Source of the DNA: an uncultured Prevotellaceae bacterium
GTDB taxonomy: Bacteria; Bacteroidota; Bacteroidia; Bacteroidales; Bacteroidaceae
DNA: 5,330 nucleotides
Assembly (NCBI GenBank): GCA_945486445.1
Contig: CALYTD010000098.1
Coordinates: 1 to 5,330, forward strand
Direction of reading: 5' to 3'
This document shows positions 1 through 5,330 of the stretch, one piece after another. The position numbers and the translations under genes were made by a program. Under the pieces are notes generated by a model. It saw nothing but the letters and a program-made list of their open reading frames with translations. It was not told the origin of the DNA and did not search any database. Each line of letters begins with the position of its first letter. Within the stretch, counting starts at the first letter, position 1.

Positions 1-486
1 GTATGCATAAACATCCATTCCGAAGCCTTTTGCCACACGGGCAACATTGCGTCCTACATTGCCGAACGCAAGAATGCCGAGTTTCTTGCCCATAAGTTCA
101 CTGCCAGCCTTACCATTGTAGAAGTTACGAACAGCATATACGAGGAGACCAAGGACGAGTTCTGCCACAGCATTGGCGTTCTGACCAGGGGTATTCATTA
201 CTACTACATTATGTGCAGTAGCCGCTTCAAGGTCCACATTGTCATAACCAGCACCGGCACGAACCACTATTTTCAGGTTCTTTGCAGCGTCAAGAACCTC
301 TGCATCGACCTTGTCTGAACGGATGATGATAGCATCTACATCGGCAACAGCAGCAAGAAGCTGCGCCTTCTCAGTGTATTTCTCAAGTAGGACAAGTTCA
401 AATCCCGCGCCCTCTATGACTTCCTTGATGCCTGACACCGCCGTTGCGGCGAAAGGCTTTTCTGTTGCTATTAATACTTTTGCCAT
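1..486 (-). CDS. serA: D-3-phosphoglycerate dehydrogenase, N-terminal part (gene runs off the left edge)
   Basis: This gene encodes the NAD-dependent enzyme that oxidises 3-phosphoglycerate to 3-phosphohydroxypyruvate, the first step of serine synthesis in the cytoplasm. Translation from the ATG at 486 gives 162 open residues to the window edge, starting MAKVLIATEKPF. Visible are the substrate-domain segment RAGAGYDNVD (about 76-85), NTPGQNANAVAE (98-109), typical of D-2-hydroxyacid dehydrogenases, and the start of the Rossmann fold with AFGNVG at 140-145. The first glycine of the usual GxGxxG is alanine here; from memory this is common in Bacteroidetes SerA. The catalytic Arg, Glu and His and any C-terminal regulatory domain lie outside the window. 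It follows serC after a 113-bp spacer in the same direction, so co-transcription is likely. No TAnnTTTG-type promoter is seen in that spacer. Family identity is certain at the level of D-2-hydroxyacid dehydrogenase; the SerA assignment rests on the sequence and on the neighbouring serC. Confidence 0.95.
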   Translation of the reverse strand, partial: MAKVLIATEKPFAATAVSGIKEVIEGAGFELVLLEKYTEKAQLLAAVADVDAIIIRSDKVDAEVLDAAKNLKIVVRAGAGYDNVDLEAATAHNVVVMNTPGQNANAVAELVLGLLVYAVRNFYNGKAGSELMGKKLGILAFGNVGRNVARVAKGFGMDVYAY

Positions 487-503
487 GATTTTATCTTAGT
501 TTG

Positions 504-594
504 TGGTATCAGGTTTTTGGTTATAGGTTTTAGGTCACTTCGCCTTATACGGTTCACGGCCAACCTAAAACCTTCAACCAACAACCTGACACCA
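504..594. repeat. Long imperfect inverted repeat made of 7-bp units, between serC and serA
   Basis: The arms 504-535 and 563-594 are complementary at 28 of 32 positions and enclose a 27-nt loop. The inner 11 bp (525-535 with 563-573) are perfect. Each arm is itself a degenerate run of heptads: caggttt, ttggtta, taggttt, taggtca on the left, and ccaacct, aaaacct, tcaacca, acaacct on the right. In the minus-strand transcript two of the four mismatches become G-U pairs; in the opposite strand they do not. The hairpin would begin 5 nt after the serC stop and end 17 nt before the serA start, filling nearly the whole spacer. It could be a dispersed repeat element, an mRNA stability or processing hairpin, or a partial terminator; no T-tract follows it on the minus strand. 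The function is unknown. Confidence 0.8.
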
Positions 595-599
595 AACAA

Positions 600-1670
600 T
601 TAGTGCTTTGCCTCAAACTCCTTCATGCAGGCAACGAGTGCCTCGCAGCCCTCAATAGTCTGCGCATTGTAACATGATGCACGGAAACCACCTACGGAAC
701 GGTGACCCTTTATGCCAACCATACCGCGCTCCTTCATGGCGAAGTTAAGGAAGTCCTGCTCGAGTTCCTTGTATTCTTCATTCATAACGAAGCATAGGTT
801 CATCAGTGAGCGGTCCTCAACGTTGGCTGTTCCCTTAAAGAGTTTGTTACGATCTATCTCTCCATATACTATTTCTGCACGCTGCTGTGCTCGTTTTTCC
901 ATCTCTGCTACACCGCCATTACGCTTTATCCAGCGGAGATTTTCTAGTGCTGAGTATATCGGAACGACAGGAGGAGTGTTGAACATAGAGCCTTTTTCCA
1001 CGTGAGTGCGGTAGTCAAGCATTGTTGGTATCTGGCGACTTACCTTGCCAAGTAGGTCTTCTTTGACGATAACGAATGTTACACCGGCCATTGCGAGGTT
1101 CTTCTGCGCACCGCCATATATCATTCCGTACTTGCTTACATCTAACGGACGTGAGAATATATCGGAGGACATATCTGCTATTACTGGTACTGGTGAGTCT
1201 ATATCCTTGCGTATTTCTGTACCGTAGATAGTGTTGTTTGACGTGATATGGAAGTAATCTGCGTCTGCGGGAATGGTGTAATCTTTTGGGATATATGTGT
1301 ATGTTGCCTCTGCTGAGGACGCTACTTCTACTACTTCTCCAAACAGTTTTGCTTCCTTCATGGCCTTCTTTGCCCACACACCGGTATTGAGATAAGCGGC
1401 TTTTTTCTCAAGGAAGTTGTAAGGTATCATGCAGAACTCAAGCGATGCGCCACCGCCGAGGAAGATAACTGAGTATCCTTCTGGTATCTGTAGGAGTTCT
1501 TTGAACAGTGATACGGCCTCGTCAACAACGGGCTGGAAATCTTTTGCGCGGTGACTGATTTCCATCAGAGATAGTCCTGAGCCGTTAAAGTCCAGGCACT
1601 GTGCGGCTGTCGCCTCGATAACTTCACGTGGGAGCATTGAAGGACCCGCATTAAAATTGTACTTCTTCAT
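600..1670 (-). CDS. serC: Phosphoserine aminotransferase
   Basis: A PLP-dependent class V aminotransferase of 356 residues, close to the usual 350-360. It converts 3-phosphohydroxypyruvate and glutamate to O-phosphoserine and 2-oxoglutarate, the second step of serine synthesis; the family also serves pyridoxal phosphate synthesis in some bacteria. The N-terminus is the family hallmark [14 protein letters not shown], followed by ISHR (38-41), GGGAS (72-76), DMSSD (166-170) and the PLP-lysine signature [12 protein letters not shown] with K190 as the Schiff-base lysine. [10 protein letters not shown] (323-332) near the C-terminus belongs to the phosphate-binding part. The start at 1670 was chosen because it places the conserved [10 protein letters not shown] at the N-terminus; an in-frame ATG at 1772 would add 34 Lys/Asn/Gln-rich residues with no family counterpart. 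A Bacteroidetes-type promoter lies upstream at 1840-1871, and serA follows. One oddity is Met at 193, where I expect Pro in the signature. Confidence 0.98.
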   Translation of the reverse strand: MKKYNFNAGPSMLPREVIEATAAQCLDFNGSGLSLMEISHRAKDFQPVVDEAVSLFKELLQIPEGYSVIFLGGGASLEFCMIPYNFLEKKAAYLNTGVWAKKAMKEAKLFGEVVEVASSAEATYTYIPKDYTIPADADYFHITSNNTIYGTEIRKDIDSPVPVIADMSSDIFSRPLDVSKYGMIYGGAQKNLAMAGVTFVIVKEDLLGKVSRQIPTMLDYRTHVEKGSMFNTPPVVPIYSALENLRWIKRNGGVAEMEKRAQQRAEIVYGEIDRNKLFKGTANVEDRSLMNLCFVMNEEYKELEQDFLNFAMKERGMVGIKGHRSVGGFRASCYNAQTIEGCEALVACMKEFEAKH

Positions 1671-1834
1671 TGATTTATTGTTTAAAGTTCTTTCTTGACT
1701 TTGCTGTTTTTGTATCTTGTTTTTGGATATATGGTTGTGCTTTGGGCTACGTTTGTTAGCGTTTAATATCATGTGTGGCTACACACTGGCCGACAGGTTG
1801 CGGCGGTGTGTTTTCTGCACTGTATCTGACTTTG
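1671..1834 (-). other. Long 5' leader of serC
   Basis: If the promoter at 1840-1871 is used, the serC mRNA starts near 1833-1835 and carries about 165 untranslated nucleotides. The downstream half is A-rich, typical of Bacteroidetes translation initiation regions, and has no strong Shine-Dalgarno. Upstream there is a short hairpin: 1773-1777 pairs with 1782-1786 (5 bp, 4-nt loop). An ATG at 1772 is in frame with serC and no stop lies between, so the leader could in principle encode an extension, but its composition does not resemble SerC. I recognise no known riboswitch class. Confidence 0.45.
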
Positions 1835-1839
1835 CGGAG

Positions 1840-1871
1840 CAAAGGTACTGATTTTATTTGAAAATAGCAAA
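1840..1871 (-). promoter_or_regulatory. Bacteroidetes-type promoter for serC-serA
   Basis: On the minus strand the -33 element TTTG (1868-1871) is followed after 20 bp by the -7 element TACCTTTG (1840-1847), which matches the established Bacteroides consensus TAnnTTTG exactly with standard spacing. Transcription would start near 1833-1835. It faces serC and is the only match of this quality that I found in the intergenic regions. A palindrome abuts its upstream edge at 1874-1907. Confidence 0.8.
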
Positions 1872-1873
1872 AT

Positions 1874-1907
1874 TTATATGCACAAATATGTCTTTTTGTG
1901 CATATAA
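1874..1907. terminator. Perfect 13-bp hairpin after menA, a putative terminator or an operator next to the serC promoter
   Basis: The arms 1874-1886 and 1895-1907 are perfectly complementary (13 bp, mostly A/T with a central TGCA-type core) around an 8-nt loop. The element starts 9 nt after the menA stop codon, so it is well placed to end the dapA-HD-menA transcript. On the minus strand it is followed by AAATTTTGC, that is, a weak T-run only. It also ends 2 bp upstream of the -33 element of the serC promoter, so a regulator-binding palindrome is an equally fair reading. The sequence alone does not decide between them. Confidence 0.55.
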
Positions 1908-1916
1908 TCGTCATTT

Positions 1917-2842
1917 TTATGCGATAATGATATGTAGAGTTGTCATTATTCCGAAGATAAGTATGTTGCGGGCTGTCATTCCTAAGACTTTGTTTAGTGC
2001 TTTTCCTTGTTTTATTCTGCGCATTGTCTTCCATGTGTGCAGGTGCAAAAGGAGTGTTGGCAGCGACAGGAGTATGCCCTGTATGGGGTTGTTTGTCTGG
2101 GTAATGATTATTATTTGTGCTGCTGGTACTGTCATCAGGTATATCCACTCGGTGGCTTTCTTCCCTATTTTTACCACGAGTGTGTTTTTTCCTGATGCTT
2201 TGTCGTTGTCTATGTCACGGTAATTGTTCACCAGCAGCAGTGTGTCCACTACTATTCCGCAGGCTAATGCTATTGCCCACGGCATTTCCTTGAATTGTTG
2301 TTGGTGTTCGGGTAGTATGACATATGTTGTCAGACTGCATGGTATTAGGCCGAAGAATGTCAGTACGAGCAGGTCTCCCATGGCTTTTCCTGCCAGTGAT
2401 GTGGTATATAGGAAGCTGAAAGCAGGCATAATGCGCCTATTGCTATCATTTCCCACCCACCGTATATGACTAATGGGAGGCCTGTTATGCTGGCGAGCAG
2501 CGAGGTGATGGCTATTGCTTTACGCATTGCTGGCAGTGTTATCCAGCCTTGCTGACAGGCTCTTTTGGGGCCGAGGCGTGTCTCGTTGTCGTTTCCTCTC
2601 AGGCAGTCATAGTAGTCATTGACGAAGTTGGCGTCTATCTGCATGATGAAGGCGAACGTGAAACAGAGTGTCATTGCAGTGAACCTGTAGTCTGTTCCGC
2701 CTGTGATGTGCCAGGCGTATGCGGCTCCGAGCATTACGGGCACGGCGGCTGCTGTGAGCGTCTTGGGCCTTGCGGCGAGGTACCACGCCCTGATTGTGTT
2801 GGTGCCTGCTTCTTTTGCCGTTTTTTTTCCTGCTGCGCTCAT
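1917..2842 (-). pseudogene. menA: 1,4-dihydroxy-2-naphthoate polyprenyltransferase, interrupted by a single frameshift
   Basis: A UbiA-family membrane prenyltransferase that attaches the polyprenyl tail to 1,4-dihydroxy-2-naphthoate, giving demethylmenaquinone. The first half is read in one frame from the ATG at 2842: ARPKTL (24-29), then the first Asp-rich motif NFVNDYYDCLRGND (72-85). The second half is in another frame down to 1917 and holds the second motif NNYRDIDNDKASGK (about 206-219 in the repaired protein), followed by hydrophobic segments. The frames meet at 2411-2422. Adding one T to the coding strand there restores LCLLSAFLYTTSLAGKAMGD or LCLLFSFLYTTS, as expected for MenA, giving 308 residues, a normal length. 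Without repair, translation ends at 2360 after 160 residues, before the second active-site motif. The start overlaps the upstream HD gene by ATGA, implying coupled translation. No canonical slippery heptamer is seen. Sequencing error and true recent inactivation are both possible. The MenA call rather than UbiA rests on the motifs and the taxon. Confidence 0.88.
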
Positions 2843-3480
2843 CTTGCGTCAGTGCTTAGTTCGTTGTATATTCTTATGAATGTCTTGCGCAACTGTTGTT
2901 CGTTTGCTATTATGCTGCGTAGTTCTTTCAGGTTTTTCTCGTTTTCTGAGCCTGTTATCCAGAGGTGTATATATCCTGACACGGAGTATTTCTGCTGTAT
3001 GTGTTCACGGAATCTCTGCCATTGTTCTTCTTCTGTCTTCTCTGGGTAGTGTTCTTTTCCGAAGAGTATGGTTCGTCTGAACACTGTTTCTGGCATCAGG
3101 TCACGGTCTGCTTCTGCTACTATTCTTCCGTATATGGAGCGTGGCGCGCGCGAGGCCGAGGCTCTGTGGTCTTCTACTGCCTGCGCCATGGTTTCTATTT
3201 GTTGTGCTGTGAACCATTTTTCCAGTCTTCTGTCGGCACGTAGTATCTTGCCGCTTGTGAGGTGGTGTATGGCTCGCGGTCCCTGCAACCCCAAGTCATG
3301 GTACGCTGCTACGGTGTATGCCATGTTGGCATCTGCTCCCATTCGCCGTGCGAGTGAGCCTGATGCCTTTATGACATGCATCACGTGTTCCATGTTATGC
3401 GCTGCGTCGAACGTGGCATAGCGTGGAAGTATGTTGCGTTCTATGAACTCCATGAGGTCAAGGGAAACGCTGTTTTCCAT
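2839..3480 (-). CDS. HD-domain metal-dependent hydrolase of unknown substrate
   Basis: A 213-residue soluble protein of the HD superfamily. Candidate metal and catalytic residues are all present: His28 and His32 in AHNMEHVMHV, the eponymous His61-Asp62 in AAYHDLGL, His72-His73, Asp104-His105 in EDHRAS, and the Asp pair in EADRD (123-127). This suggests an active phosphohydrolase, but the natural substrate (nucleotide, phosphorylated metabolite or other) cannot be read from the sequence. The C-terminal 70 residues are charged and helical in character. It has no signal peptide or membrane segment. The ATG at 3480 lies 1 nt after the dapA stop, and its own stop overlaps the menA start (ATGA), so all three are probably translated from one mRNA. 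That places it between diaminopimelate and menaquinone synthesis without naming its role. It lacks an RelA/SpoT synthetase domain and the GYP feature of c-di-GMP enzymes. Confidence 0.9.
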   Translation of the reverse strand: MENSVSLDLMEFIERNILPRYATFDAAHNMEHVMHVIKASGSLARRMGADANMAYTVAAYHDLGLQGPRAIHHLTSGKILRADRRLEKWFTAQQIETMAQAVEDHRASASRAPRSIYGRIVAEADRDLMPETVFRRTILFGKEHYPEKTEEEQWQRFREHIQQKYSVSGYIHLWITGSENEKNLKELRSIIANEQQLRKTFIRIYNELSTDAR

Positions 3481-3481
3481 A

Positions 3482-4366
3482 TCAGAGTTTTAGGTCTTTC
3501 AATACTTGTGCTATCTTCTGACGGGTTGTCAGGCGTGTAGGTACGAGCGGGAGACGTAGTATATTCTTCAGCAGGCCCATTTCATTCATCAGTGCCTTGA
3601 CGCCGGCTGGATTGCCATCTACAAAGAGTAGGCTGTAAAGGTCTGTGAATTTATGGTGTATTTTCTGTGCGGCTTCAAACTCGCCACGGAACTCCAGGCG
3701 TATCATTCGTGAGAATTCTTTTGGCAGGGCGTTGCCTATGACGGAGATTACGCCTACTGCTCCGCACGCTATCATGGGGAAGGTGAGTGAATCGTCGCCT
3801 GAGAGCACTTCAAAGTCTGCGGGCTTGCGTTTTATGATTTCATCTACTTGTTCTATGGAACCGCTTGCTTCTTTGATGGCAACGATGTTGTCGCAGTCTG
3901 CTGCGAGGCGGCAGGTGGTCTCTGGTTTGAGGTTTATGCCTGTGCGTCCGGGTACGTTATACAGTACTATGGGCAGTTTTGTTGCTGCTGCTATTGCCTT
4001 GAAATGCTGGTATAGTCCTTCTTGTGAGGGTTTGTTGTAGTATGGGCACACTGAGAGTATGCCGTCAATGCCACTGAAGTCAAAGGTTTTCAGTGTCTCA
4101 ATAACGGCGGCTGTATTGTTTCCTCCACAGCCCATGAGCAGGGGGACACGACCTGCTACCTGCTTGACAATAAACTGTTTGACCTCATAATATTCTTTTG
4201 GCGACAGGCAGGGTGTCTCGCCCGTCGTGGCAAGAATACATAGGAAGTCGGCGCCATTGTCCAACTGGTAGGCGATGATGTTGGTAAGTGACTCGTAGTC
4301 CACTGTGCCATCCTCATTGAACGGTGTGACGAGGGCTATGCCAAGTCCACGAAAAATGTTCTGCAT
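3482..4366 (-). CDS. dapA: 4-hydroxy-tetrahydrodipicolinate synthase
   Basis: A cytoplasmic class I aldolase-fold lyase that condenses pyruvate with aspartate-4-semialdehyde, the committed step to diaminopimelate and lysine. At 294 residues it has the normal family length. Key residues are visible: Thr47-Thr48 in LATTGET, Tyr110 in CPYYNKP, Tyr136 and Arg141 in LYNVPGRTG, and the Schiff-base Lys165 in AIKEASG; these line up with E. coli Thr44-Thr45, Tyr107, Tyr133, Arg138 and Lys161. GVISVIGN (205-212) continues the barrel. The full set of catalytic residues separates it from the sialate lyase relatives. The start at 4366 fits the family N-terminus (FRGLGIALVTPF) and is preceded by a purine-rich stretch, AAAGAAAAAGAAAAAG. 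No TAnnTTTG promoter appears in the 197 bp upstream, so it may be read through from carB or use another promoter; the repeat array at 4452-4530 lies in that spacer. Confidence 0.97.
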   Translation of the reverse strand: MQNIFRGLGIALVTPFNEDGTVDYESLTNIIAYQLDNGADFLCILATTGETPCLSPKEYYEVKQFIVKQVAGRVPLLMGCGGNNTAAVIETLKTFDFSGIDGILSVCPYYNKPSQEGLYQHFKAIAAATKLPIVLYNVPGRTGINLKPETTCRLAADCDNIVAIKEASGSIEQVDEIIKRKPADFEVLSGDDSLTFPMIACGAVGVISVIGNALPKEFSRMIRLEFRGEFEAAQKIHHKFTDLYSLLFVDGNPAGVKALMNEMGLLKNILRLPLVPTRLTTRQKIAQVLKDLKL

Positions 4367-4433
4367 AATATCTTTTTCTTTTTCTTTATTAATGTGGGTC
4401 TAATGTTTCTTTTTGTGGCTGACAGTCTTTCTG

Positions 4434-4449
4434 CATCGCTATGCCGATG
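4434..4449. other. Small hairpin between the repeat array and dapA
   Basis: The bases 4434-4438 (catcg) pair with 4445-4449 (cgatg), leaving a 6-nt loop. It lies just downstream of the repeat array in the direction of dapA transcription and is not followed by a T-tract. It may be chance or a minor structural element of the leader. Confidence 0.3.
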
Positions 4450-4451
4450 TG

Positions 4452-4530
4452 GTCAGCACCTGATTGCCGTGTTATCAGGTGCTGATTACACTGCTATCAG
4501 CACTTGATTGCAGTGTAATCTGCACCTTTT
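4452..4530. repeat. 22-bp-period array of alternately inverted palindromic units in the carB-dapA spacer
   Basis: A 13-bp core recurs at 4452, 4474, 4496 and 4518, exactly 22 bp apart: gtcagcacctgat, atcaggtgctgat, atcagcacttgat and the decayed atctgcacctttt. The second copy is the reverse complement of the consensus atcagcacctgat, so orientation alternates. The 9-bp linkers also alternate: tacactgct (4487-4495) is nearly the reverse complement of tgcagtgta (4509-4517). As a result two strong hairpins are possible: 4453-4464 with 4474-4485 (12 bp perfect, 9-nt loop) and 4477-4494 with 4510-4527 (17 of 18 bp). They share 4477-4485 and exclude one another. No T-tract follows in the carB direction, so this is not a standard terminator. 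It could be a dispersed repeat, a set of protein sites on one helix face, or an RNA element. Confidence 0.85.
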
Positions 4531-4562
4531 TACTGGTTTGTTAACGTGTCACCCTTCTCCGT

Positions 4563-5330
4563 TTATTTGTAATCCTGCCAGGGCTTGATTGCTATCTCGT
4601 CAAGGGGCATGGTGCAGAAGGCGTTGATAAACGCCGATGCAAGGCGGGAGTTGGTGATTAGCGGTATGTTGAGGTCTATGGCGGCACGGCGTATCTTGTA
4701 GCCGTTGTCCAACTCACGTACGGTCAGGTTCTTCGGTATGTTGACCACCATGTCTATCTCCTTGTTGTGGAGCATATCGAGGGCCTGTGGTGTCTTGCCT
4801 GCGTCTGACGGCCAGAACACTTCCACACTCGGTATGCCGTTATCGGTAAGGAACTTGTATGTTCCGCCTGTGGCATAGAGTTGGTAACCGTGTTTGACAA
4901 GCATCTTTGCGGCATCCATCATCTCTGCCTTCTGTTTTGTTGATCCTGTGGAGAGCAGTATGTTCTTTTTCGGGATACGGTGGCCTACGGAGAGCATGGC
5001 TTTCAGCAGTGCGCATGAGGTGTCATTGCCTATACAGCCCACCTCACCCGTTGATGCCATGTCCACACCGAGCACGGGGTCAGCCTTCTGCAAGCGATTA
5101 AAGGAGAACTGACTCGCCTTGATGCCGACGTAATCGAGGTCAAAGAGGTTTTTGGACGGTTTCTCAACGGGTACGCCGAGCATTATCTTCGTGGCGAGGT
5201 CGATAAGGTTCAGTTTCAAGACCTTGCTGACAAACGGGAAAGAACGTGAGGCACGCAGGTTACACTCGATGACGAGTATGTCATTTTCACGTGCCATATA
5301 CTGTATATTGAACGGTCCTGAGATGTGCAG
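4563..5330 (-). CDS. carB: Carbamoyl-phosphate synthase large chain, C-terminal 255 residues (start outside the window)
   Basis: This is the end of the large subunit that makes carbamoyl phosphate from bicarbonate, ATP and ammonia, for pyrimidines and arginine. The frame is open from the right edge to the TAA at 4563-4565. Numbering from the edge, GPFNIQ (5-10) and ECNLRASRSFPFVSK (22-36) close the second ATP-grasp domain; Gln10, Glu22, Asn24 and Arg26 match E. coli Gln829, Glu841, Asn843 and Arg845. DPVLGVDMASTGEVGC (84-99) follows. From about 121 comes the MGS-like allosteric domain, with ATGGT (153-157) and a C-terminus ending near KPWQDYK. The length after Gln829 agrees with the E. coli protein to within a few residues, so the C-terminus is complete. 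The ATP-grasp segment resembles the eukaryotic CAD type more than that of E. coli. The ATG at 5297 is an internal methionine, not a start. The glutaminase subunit carA is not in view. Confidence 0.97.
   Translation of the reverse strand: MHISGPFNIQYMARENDILVIECNLRASRSFPFVSKVLKLNLIDLATKIMLGVPVEKPSKNLFDLDYVGIKASQFSFNRLQKADPVLGVDMASTGEVGCIGNDTSCALLKAMLSVGHRIPKKNILLSTGSTKQKAEMMDAAKMLVKHGYQLYATGGTYKFLTDNGIPSVEVFWPSDAGKTPQALDMLHNKEIDMVVNIPKNLTVRELDNGYKIRRAAIDLNIPLITNSRLASAFINAFCTMPLDEIAIKPWQDYK

Noticed and set aside
1671..1772. A 34-residue N-terminal extension of SerC from the ATG at 1772.
   Set aside because: The family N-terminus is [10 protein letters not shown] at 1670; the extension is Lys/Asn/Gln-rich leader-like sequence without counterpart in SerC.
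1696..1835. A 9-bp direct repeat, tgactttgc, at 1696-1704 and 1827-1835 within the serC leader.
   Set aside because: Two short copies 131 bp apart can arise by chance, and no further copies or dyad symmetry support a binding site.
1756..2148. A 130-residue minus-strand open frame overlapping the 3' end of menA and the serC promoter region.
   Set aside because: It overlaps the well-supported MenA C-terminal frame and the promoter, has low-complexity content (many Asn, Thr, His) and no recognisable motif.
2411..2424. Programmed ribosomal frameshifting in menA.
   Set aside because: No X-XXY-YYZ slippery heptamer or stimulatory hairpin is apparent at the junction, and MenA is not known to use recoding; a missing base is simpler.
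2549..3049. A 166-residue plus-strand open frame antisense to menA and the HD gene.
   Set aside because: It is cysteine- and serine-rich, as expected from the antisense of these genes, and both strands cannot plausibly be coding here; the minus-strand frames carry clear family motifs.
4453..4527. An intrinsic terminator of carB.
   Set aside because: Strong stems exist but no T-tract follows them in the minus-strand direction; the only adjacent T-run is on the other side, suiting plus-strand transcription where no gene is found.
4452..4530. A CRISPR array in the carB-dapA spacer.
   Set aside because: The 13-bp cores alternate in orientation with similar 9-bp linkers; CRISPR repeats are longer, in one orientation and separated by unique spacers of about 30 bp, and no cas gene is present.

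Overview
The window looks like a chromosomal housekeeping region of a Bacteroidales bacterium, most probably Prevotellaceae. The evidence is a textbook Bacteroidetes promoter (-33 TTTG, 20-bp spacer, -7 TACCTTTG) in front of serC, A-rich ribosome-binding regions without a strong Shine-Dalgarno, the serC-serA gene order, and a CarB C-terminus of the CAD-like type. The genus is inference; the phylum-level assignment is well supported.

All recognisable genes lie on the minus strand, so transcription runs from high to low coordinates. In that order: the last 255 residues of carB (carbamoyl-phosphate synthase large chain, 5' end outside the window); a 197-bp spacer with a 22-bp-period array of alternately inverted palindromic units; a tight group of dapA (lysine/peptidoglycan precursor), an HD-domain hydrolase of unknown substrate, and menA (menaquinone prenyltransferase), joined by a 1-nt gap and an ATGA overlap; a 246-bp spacer with a 13-bp perfect hairpin, the serC promoter and a leader of about 165 nt; serC; a 113-bp spacer almost filled by a long imperfect inverted repeat built of 7-bp units; and the N-terminal 162 residues of serA, which runs off the left edge.

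The enzymes serve separate core pathways: pyrimidine/arginine precursor (CarB), diaminopimelate/lysine (DapA), menaquinone (MenA) and serine (SerC and SerA, consecutive pathway neighbours). menA as given is broken by a single-base frameshift in its middle, with both halves otherwise intact, so either a sequence error or a recent inactivation.

I see no CRISPR array, transposase, tRNA, rRNA, phage gene or defence system. The unexplained structure is in the spacers: the 22-bp-period array upstream of dapA, the heptad-built hairpin between serC and serA, and the palindrome abutting the serC promoter.
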